Assembly (NCBI GenBank): GCA_018715025.1
Contig: DVMK01000211.1
Location: forward strand, 1 to 5,159
Reading direction: 5' to 3'
Length of the DNA stretch: 5,159 nt
Source: Candidatus Caccousia avistercoris
GTDB taxonomy: Bacteria > Bacillota > Clostridia > Oscillospirales > Acutalibacteraceae
In this document: positions 1-3,865 of the stretch, piece by piece
Layout: each line of letters begins with the position of its first letter
Position numbering within the stretch: position 1 is the first letter of the stretch
Notes under the pieces: generated by a model
What the model was told of the DNA's origin: nothing
Seen by the model: the letters and a program-made list of their open reading frames with translations, nothing else
Databases searched by the model: none
Translations under genes and position numbers: made by a program

Positions 1-54
1 TGAACAAGAACAAAAAGCAGGGGGCTGGAATCCGAATGGATTCCAGCCCCCTGC
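1..54 (-). terminator. Rho-independent terminator acting on leftward transcripts
   Basis: A perfect 17-bp inverted repeat (17-33 with 38-54) closes on a 4-base loop (34-37). Read on the minus strand, the stem is followed by TTTTTGTTCTTGTTCA (16 down to 1), a typical U-rich tail. On the plus strand the stem is followed by CCAGCGTGTAG, with no T-tract, so it should work mainly leftward. No minus-strand gene ends just before it. It may back up the tRNA terminator about 400 bases away, end an unrecognised transcript from 60-430, or belong to a gene left of the window in a way the window cannot show. Confidence 0.8.
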
Positions 55-59
55 CCAGC

Positions 60-430
60 GTGTAGAAAAAGTCAATTCACAGAAAATCATGCACAAAAAG
101 TTTTCGCCCGCCTTTTTCAAAAAGCGGTGGGGTCAAGTGGGCAAAAGCCCTTGTCGTCCTCCGCAGAGGACGAAATTTTCTCAAAAAGAGCGCAGGAGGG
201 GCGTAAAACGTCCCGGTGGGACGTTTTACGGTGGGGGAACCCTCGCCGGGAGTCCTCCCGATGCAGCGCATCGCGCCGCATAAGACTTCCATATTTGTGC
301 ATATTGCTATTTACCTGCTGGTTTTTCAACAGACTGAAGGCTATTTCTCTAAAAATAGACTTCTTCTGACATTGGAAGGGGCGAGCATTTCAACGCCGCT
401 TCCAACGCGAGCGCCTTGCCTGGACAAAGA
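60..430. other. Gene-free stretch with a run of consecutive stem-loops
   Basis: No convincing gene is present: the short reading frames overlap on both strands, lack good ribosome binding sites and encode low-complexity Arg/Pro/Ser-rich peptides. Several hairpins can be drawn: 112-124 (CTTTTT/AAAAAG, 1-base centre), 139-150 (GGGC/GCCC, AAAA loop), 154-173 (8 bp, CGCA loop), 202-230 (perfect 13 bp, 3-base loop), 247-260 (5 bp), 259-273 (6 bp, overlapping the last by two bases) and 372-405 (7 bp, a G-G mismatch, then 4 bp). From 274 to 371 only a weak 6-bp hairpin (341-358) is seen. The density suggests a structured RNA or a dispersed intergenic repeat; the sequence alone does not decide which. 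Confidence 0.5.
202..230. repeat. Perfect 13-bp inverted repeat (hairpin)
   Basis: CGTAAAACGTCCC (202-214) is exactly mirrored at 218-230 around the 3-base loop GGT. Neither strand has a T-tract directly after it, so it is not a standard intrinsic terminator. It is the strongest stem in the hairpin-rich stretch. Confidence 0.75.
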
Positions 431-464
431 AAAAAGAGTCTGAACGCGAATTGCGTCCAGACTC
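430..464 (-). terminator. Rho-independent terminator of the tRNA-Thr/tRNA-Tyr operon
   Basis: On the minus strand the stem GAGTCTG-G-ACGC (464 down to 453) pairs with GCGT-T-CAGACTC (447 down to 436): 7 bp, a G-U wobble and 4 bp, with a 5-base loop (448-452). It is followed at once by TTTTTTCTTTG (435 downward). It starts only 4 bases past the CCA end of tRNA-Tyr, so it defines the 3' end of the tRNA transcript. Confidence 0.9.
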
Positions 465-468
465 AGTC

Positions 469-552
469 TGGTGGAGGAGGGTGGATTCGAACCACCGAAG
501 CCGAAGCAGCAGATTTACAGTCTGTCCCCTTTGACCACTCGGGAACTCCTCC
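469..552 (-). tRNA. tRNA-Tyr, anticodon GUA
   Basis: The 84-base gene includes the encoded CCA (469-471) and discriminator A (472). Acceptor strands GGAGGAG (552-546) and CTCCTCC (479-473) pair perfectly. The anticodon loop is CTGTAAA, with GTA at 518-516. The T arm GGTGG-TTCGAAT-CCACC is canonical. A short extra arm with a UUCG-type turn (about 497-508) fits the class II form of bacterial tRNA-Tyr. The anticodon stem has four pairs plus an A27-C43 mismatch (positions 525 and 509). It charges with tyrosine and reads UAU/UAC. It is the second gene of the operon, 37 bases after tRNA-Thr. Confidence 0.97.
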
Positions 553-589
553 GTATGAAGCTGTGTGCGGGAATCCTTCACAGCTCTTT

Positions 590-665
590 TGGAGCTGGTG
601 AACGGACTTGAACCCCTGACCTGCTGATTACAAATCAGCTGCTCTACCAACTGAGCTACACCAGC
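590..665 (-). tRNA. tRNA-Thr, anticodon UGU
   Basis: The 76-base gene has an encoded CCA (590-592) and discriminator U (A at 593 on the plus strand). The acceptor stem GCTGGTG/CACCAGC pairs fully (665-659 with 600-594). The D arm has AGCTCAGTTGGTAGAGC. The anticodon stem GCTGA/TCAGC encloses the loop TTTGTAA with anticodon TGT at 632-630, reading ACA and probably ACG threonine codons by wobble. The T arm contains GGTTCAAGTCC. It is the first gene of the operon, about 24 bases downstream of the predicted transcription start. Confidence 0.97.
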
Positions 666-695
666 ATTTTTGCGCTCACTTTTGAGTGCTTGATT

Positions 696-724
696 ACTAT
701 ACCATCTCTTTTCAGAAAAGTCAA
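696..724 (-). promoter_or_regulatory. Sigma-A-type promoter of the tRNA operon
   Basis: On the minus strand TTGACT (724-719) and TATAGT (701-696) are separated by exactly 17 bases; each differs from consensus at one position. The predicted start is near 689, giving a 24-base leader before tRNA-Thr. The A/T tracts at about 729-752 lie at roughly -40 to -63, where an UP element would sit, as expected for a strong stable-RNA promoter. Confidence 0.88.
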
Positions 725-735
725 GGACTTTTTTT

Positions 736-753
736 GAAAAAATGAATTTTTTC
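736..753. promoter_or_regulatory. AT-rich inverted repeat between divergent promoters, probable UP element
   Basis: GAAAAAAT (736-743) is mirrored by ATTTTTTC (746-753) around GA. It lies 11 bases upstream of the tRNA -35 box and 21 bases upstream of the plus-strand -35 box. A-tracts in this place commonly contact the RNA polymerase alpha subunits; a shared role for both promoters is inferred. Confidence 0.5.
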
Positions 754-774
754 GCTTTTTCCAGGGGAAAACGA

Positions 775-803
775 TTGAAAAAGCGGTGGGAAACGATTAT
801 GAT
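775..803 (+). promoter_or_regulatory. Sigma-A-type promoter of the regulator/coaW operon
   Basis: TTGAAA (775-780) and TATGAT (798-803) have a 17-base spacer; predicted start near 810. Two identical AAACGATT octamers (769-776, 791-798) overlap the two promoter boxes 22 bases apart, and a 10-bp palindrome ATAAGCTTAT (802-811) covers the -10/start region. All are plausible repressor sites. The 5' leader is about 44 bases and contains a 5-bp GC hairpin (824-838) just ahead of the ribosome binding site. Confidence 0.82.
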
Positions 804-838
804 AAGCTTATTCCAAACAGCAGGGCGCGGCGAGCGCC

Positions 839-849
839 AGGGGAGGTGG
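839..849 (+). promoter_or_regulatory. Ribosome binding site fixing a GTG start
   Basis: GGAGGTG (842-848) lies 5 bases before the GTG at 854. No in-frame ATG with a comparable site is nearby, so the gene should begin with GTG. Confidence 0.8.
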
Positions 850-853
850 CAGG

Positions 854-1984
854 GTGCCGGAACGTAATCTGGGCCGGGTAGAGATCAAAAAGGTGAACCG
901 CAGCAGGATTTACCGCCTGCTCTACGAAAAAGGCCCGCTGCCCAAGCAGGCAATTTCTCTTGAACTGCAGATGAGCCTGCCCACTGTGTCGCAGAATTTG
1001 AAGGAGCTGGGCGACCTGGGCCTTTTGGAGGATCGGGGCGCCCTGCCCTCTGAGGTGGGCCGCCGGGCCAGGGCCATCGGCTGCGCCGAAGAGGCGCGCC
1101 TGGCCATAGGGCTTGAGCTGACCCAGCACCATGTTTCTATGGCGGCGGTGAACCTGCGGGGCCGCGTGCTGGACAGCCGCCGCTTCCGCCTGCGCTACGC
1201 CAGGGAGGACGCCTACTACCAGGAGCTTGGCCGCCTGACGGCGGAATTTGCCGCCGGGCTTCCTGTGCCGGAGGAGCGGATTTTAGGCGTGGGAATCGCC
1301 GTGCAGGGGCTTGTAACGCCGGACGGCCAGTCCATTTCCTACGGGAAGATACTGGACTCTACCGGGGAAACGCTGGAGCACATCGGGCAGGCGATCCCCT
1401 TCCCCTGTGTGCTGTGCCACGACGCGGCGGCGGCCGCTTTTGCAGAGCTGTGGATTTCCCCGGAGGTGGAGAGCGCCTTTTACCTCTCCCTCAGCAATCA
1501 TCTGGGCGGGGCTTACGTGGAAAACCACCGTATCTTTGCCGGCATGAACAACCGGGCCGGGCGCATTGAGCACACCACCGTTTCCCCCCAGGGCAGGCCC
1601 TGCTACTGCGGGCAGCAGGGCTGCCTGGAGGCTTACTGCGCCGCCCATCTTCTGGCCGGCAGCGCAGGCGGCAGCCTGGAGGATTTTTTCACCCTGCTGG
1701 CGGAAGGCGGCAGGGAACAGGCCGCCCTTTGGGAGGAATATCTGGATTATCTGGCGATTGCGGTGAACAACATCCGCATGCTGTTCGACTGCGACGTTAT
1801 TTTGGGCGGCCATGTGGGCGAGTACCTGACGAAAGGGCATTTAGAGGCCCTGCGCCGCCGCGTAAGCGCCCGCAGCAGCTTTGAAACTGGGGCCGGGTAC
1901 CTGCGCGCCTGCCGTTTCCGCTCGTTTCCCATTCCCGCCGGGGCGGCGCTGCAGTACGTGGAGGCCTTTCTGCGGGAAATATAG
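854..1984 (+). CDS. ROK-family (NagC/XylR-type) transcriptional regulator
   Basis: A 376-residue protein with the normal length and layout of ROK repressors: an N-terminal winged helix-turn-helix (about 10-68, recognition helix near 42-53, SLPTVSQNLKEL) and a C-terminal sugar-kinase-like ASKHA domain (about 80-374). The family zinc site is present: H240 and CYCGQQGC with C250, C252 and C257. Also seen are GVGIAVQGLV (145-154), SNHLGGA (214-220), DVILGGHVG (314-322) and PAGAAL (361-366). The kinase phosphate loop DxGGT is absent (IGLELTQ, 85-91), as in DNA-binding ROK members. In the ligand pocket D190 and H240 remain, but the usual NDxN is HDAA and the usual GExGH is GRIEH, so the effector may not be a standard sugar. 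It should bind operator DNA as a multimer and release it on effector binding. It leads an operon with coaW, 38 bases downstream; autoregulation is likely. The target genes are not shown by the sequence. Confidence 0.93.
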   Translation: MPERNLGRVEIKKVNRSRIYRLLYEKGPLPKQAISLELQMSLPTVSQNLKELGDLGLLEDRGALPSEVGRRARAIGCAEEARLAIGLELTQHHVSMAAVNLRGRVLDSRRFRLRYAREDAYYQELGRLTAEFAAGLPVPEERILGVGIAVQGLVTPDGQSISYGKILDSTGETLEHIGQAIPFPCVLCHDAAAAAFAELWISPEVESAFYLSLSNHLGGAYVENHRIFAGMNNRAGRIEHTTVSPQGRPCYCGQQGCLEAYCAAHLLAGSAGGSLEDFFTLLAEGGREQAALWEEYLDYLAIAVNNIRMLFDCDVILGGHVGEYLTKGHLEALRRRVSARSSFETGAGYLRACRFRSFPIPAGAALQYVEAFLREI

Positions 1985-2022
1985 GGCCGCAGAGCGAAAC
2001 GCATAGAGGAGGAAAGAAAACC

Positions 2023-2868
2023 ATGGGATTTGTCATTGGCATTGACGTGGGGGGAAGCACCACAAAAATTGTGGGCATTGGGGAGAAGGGTGTGCAGAAG
2101 CCGCTGTTTGTCCGGGCCGCCGACCCGGTGGCCTCTCTCTTCGGCGCCTTGGGAAAATATACCTACGACAACGGGATTCCGCTGGATTCCATTGAAAAAA
2201 TCATGATTACCGGCGTGGGCAGCGCGTACATCACCCAGCCCCTGTACGGAATCCCCACCGCCAAGGCGGACGAGTTCCTGGCAGACGGCCTGGGCGCCAC
2301 CTACCACACCAGCCTTGACCACACCATTGTGGTAAGCATGGGAACCGGCACCTCCCTGGTGAAGGTGGAGGGGGACAAAATTCAGCACATCGGCGGCATT
2401 GGGATCGGCGGCGGCACCATTATGGGCCTGGCGAACCTGCTGCTGAAAACCTCAGACATCTGGGAAGTGATTGAGCTGGCCAAAAAGGGCAGCCTGGCCA
2501 ACATTGACCTGCAGATTCAGGACATTACCAACGCCCCCCTGGAAGGGCTCCCCCTGGACGCCACCGCCTCCAACTTCGGCAAGGTGCGGGGGGCCGTTTC
2601 CCAGGAGGACGCCGCTTTGGGCATTTTGAATATGGTGCTTCAGTGCATTGGGAAAAGCGCCATTCTTTCCGCCCTGAACACCAGCATCCGGGACTTTGTC
2701 CTCATCGGCAACCTGACCCAGCTGCCCCAGTGCGGCGAGGTGTTCCCCGTGCTGGAAAAAATGTTCGGCGTCCGTTTCCTCATTCCCAAATACGCCGAGT
2801 ACCGCACCGCCGTGGGCGCGGCCCTCACCTACACAAAGCGGCGCGACTATGTGGAGATCCCCGGCTGA
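2023..2868 (+). CDS. coaW: Type II pantothenate kinase (CoaW-like)
   Basis: A 281-residue cytosolic enzyme predicted to phosphorylate pantothenate with ATP, the first step of coenzyme A synthesis. The ATP loop DVGGSTTK (8-15) opens the ASKHA fold. ADEFLADGLGA (82-92) matches the Staphylococcus aureus CoaW segment with its catalytic glutamate, here E84. VSMGTGTSL (104-112), GGIGIGGGTIMGL (124-136), DLQIQDI (162-168) and ATASNFGK (180-187) are all hallmark type II motifs. The length is close to S. aureus CoaW (about 267). The start is supported by AGGAGG at 2007-2012, 10 bases upstream of the ATG. No promoter is visible in the 38-base gap after the regulator, so it is probably co-transcribed. 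S. aureus CoaW is known to escape CoA feedback inhibition; if this enzyme does too, transcriptional control would matter more. A related kinase with another substrate is possible but less likely. Confidence 0.92.
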   Translation: MGFVIGIDVGGSTTKIVGIGEKGVQKPLFVRAADPVASLFGALGKYTYDNGIPLDSIEKIMITGVGSAYITQPLYGIPTAKADEFLADGLGATYHTSLDHTIVVSMGTGTSLVKVEGDKIQHIGGIGIGGGTIMGLANLLLKTSDIWEVIELAKKGSLANIDLQIQDITNAPLEGLPLDATASNFGKVRGAVSQEDAALGILNMVLQCIGKSAILSALNTSIRDFVLIGNLTQLPQCGEVFPVLEKMFGVRFLIPKYAEYRTAVGAALTYTKRRDYVEIPG

Positions 2869-2877
2869 AGCCTTGCG

Positions 2878-2902
2878 GCCGGGAAGGGGCCCGGCGAAAA
2901 TC
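2878..2902 (+). terminator. Possible weak terminator after coaW
   Basis: GCCGGG (2878-2883) pairs with CCCGGC (2890-2895) around a 6-base loop, beginning 10 bases after the stop codon. The tail GAAAATCTTCTT is only partly T-rich, so termination may be incomplete and some transcripts could run into the SDR gene. Confidence 0.35.
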
Positions 2903-2917
2903 TTCTTGGGAAATGCA

Positions 2918-2946
2918 TTGATTTTTTGCTGTGAGTTGATTATAAT
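2918..2946 (+). promoter_or_regulatory. Near-consensus promoter of the SDR gene
   Basis: TTGATT (2918-2923) and a perfect TATAAT (2941-2946) are separated by 17 bases. The predicted start is near 2953, leaving a leader of about 65 bases to the chosen start codon. This makes the SDR gene independently transcribed from the regulator/coaW operon. Confidence 0.87.
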
Positions 2947-2953
2947 GAAGAGG

Positions 2954-2970
2954 TAGATTCTAAGAATCTA
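2954..2970. promoter_or_regulatory. 17-bp palindromic operator candidate at the SDR transcription start
   Basis: TAGATTCTAAGAATCTA is a perfect 8-bp inverted repeat around one central base, starting 7 bases after the -10 box. A repressor bound here would block transcription initiation. No T-tract and a one-base centre argue against an RNA hairpin or terminator. The regulator that binds is not identified; the site does not resemble the sequences around the ROK gene promoter. Confidence 0.7.
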
Positions 2971-3002
2971 TTTTGTAAATCTGTTTTATGAAATTGGAAT
3001 GC

Positions 3003-3008
3003 GGGAGG
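3003..3008 (+). promoter_or_regulatory. Ribosome binding site deciding the SDR start
   Basis: GGGAGG ends directly before an ATG at 3009 (no spacing) but 9 bases before the ATG at 3018. The upstream ATG at 2988 has only AT-rich sequence before it. The site therefore supports 3018. Confidence 0.75.
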
Positions 3009-3017
3009 ATGTCTGAT

Positions 3018-3794
3018 ATGGGTATTTTGGAAAAATTCAGACTGGACGGAAAGAAAGCCTTTGTCACCGGCGGGGCCAGGGGCATTGGCAAGAGCATTGC
3101 CCAGGCGCTGGCAGAGGCCGGGGCCGATGTTGCCATTGTGGACATGGACGGGGAAACCGCCCAGCAGACAGCCGGGGAAATTGCCCAGGCCACCGGCCGG
3201 CAAACCCTCGCCGTCAAGGCGGACGTGACCTCGCCCCAGGACGTAGACGCCATGATAGAGACCGTGCTGGCCGCCTTTGGCCGCATTGACGCGGCGTTCT
3301 GCAACGCGGGCATCTGCATTAACGTGCCGGCGGAGGAAATGACGCTGGAACAGTGGAAAAAGGTGATCGACATCAACCTGACCGGCGTGTTCCTCACAGC
3401 CCAGGCGGCGGGGAAGGTGATGCTGAAGCAGGGCGGCGGTTCCATTGTGAACACGGCCTCCATGTCCGCCCATATTGTAAACGTTCCCCAGCCCCAGTGC
3501 GCCTACAACGCCTCGAAGGCGGGGGTCATCATGCTGACAAAGTCCATGGCGGTGGAGTGGGCCGAACGCAATGTGCGGGTCAACTGCATCAGCCCCGGGT
3601 ACATCGGCACCGACCTGACCCTCAACTCCCCCCAGCTGAAGCCTCTCATTGAGCAGTGGAACGCCATGGGCCCCCTGCACCGGCTGGGCCGCCCCGACGA
3701 GCTGCAGGCCATCGCCGTGTACCTGGCGGGGGACAGCAGCGCCTTTACCACCGGCTCTGACTTCGTCATCGACGGGGCCTTCACCTGCATTTAA
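3018..3794 (+). CDS. Short-chain dehydrogenase/reductase, polyol/ketose reductase-like
   Basis: A 258-residue classical SDR from the ATG at 3018; the longest frame opens at 2988 but only 3018 has a properly spaced ribosome binding site. The Rossmann cofactor motif is TGGARGIG (17-24). D42 at the end of strand 2 favours NAD(H) over NADP(H). Also present are CNAG (95-98), the active-site N120 (INLTG), catalytic Ser S148 or S150 in TASMS, Y163 and K167 (YNASK), and SPGYIGTDL (192-200) after the active site. The segment IVNVPQPQCAYNASKAGVI, with WAERNVRVN after it, resembles mannitol/arabinitol/sorbose-type SDRs, so interconversion of a sugar alcohol and a ketose in the cytosol is the best guess; the substrate cannot be read from sequence. 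A FabG role is unlikely without fatty-acid genes nearby. It has its own promoter and palindrome and converges on the downstream minus-strand gene. Confidence 0.92.
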   Translation: MGILEKFRLDGKKAFVTGGARGIGKSIAQALAEAGADVAIVDMDGETAQQTAGEIAQATGRQTLAVKADVTSPQDVDAMIETVLAAFGRIDAAFCNAGICINVPAEEMTLEQWKKVIDINLTGVFLTAQAAGKVMLKQGGGSIVNTASMSAHIVNVPQPQCAYNASKAGVIMLTKSMAVEWAERNVRVNCISPGYIGTDLTLNSPQLKPLIEQWNAMGPLHRLGRPDELQAIAVYLAGDSSAFTTGSDFVIDGAFTCI

Positions 3795-3812
3795 CGGGAA
3801 AATATGCCCGTC

Positions 3813-3865
3813 AAAAAAGGCGGCGCACCCCAGGAAAAGGGTGCGCCGCCTTCTTCGCTTTTTGT
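3813..3865. terminator. Bidirectional terminator between convergent genes
   Basis: GGCGGCGCACCC (3819-3830) pairs perfectly with 3839-3850 around an 8-base loop. On the plus strand it is followed by TTCTTCGCTTTTT; on the minus strand by TTTTTT (3818-3813). It lies 24 bases after the SDR stop and 14 bases beyond the minus-strand stop, so it serves both genes. Confidence 0.92.

Noticed and set aside
77..369. Small overlapping open frames on both strands (64-80 codons)
   Set aside because: They encode Arg/Pro/Ser-rich peptides across hairpins, without ribosome binding sites; non-coding structure explains the region better.
390..650. Open frames running through the tRNA genes
   Set aside because: They are translations of tRNA-Tyr and tRNA-Thr sequence, including the familiar false peptide GWIRTTEAEAADLQSVPFDH.
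469..665. tRNA-targeted integration site of a mobile element
   Set aside because: No duplicated tRNA 3' end, integrase or phage gene is present in the window.
764..803. Catabolite-repression (cre) site at the ROK promoter
   Set aside because: The best alignments to the cre consensus have three or more mismatches at conserved positions, so a specific CcpA site is not claimed; only the AAnCGnTT core is noted.
1283..1840. 185-codon minus-strand open frame
   Set aside because: Antisense shadow of the ROK regulator, a result of GC-rich codon third positions.
1747..2388. 213-codon minus-strand open frame
   Set aside because: Antisense shadow of the ROK gene end and the coaW start; no ribosome binding site or domain.
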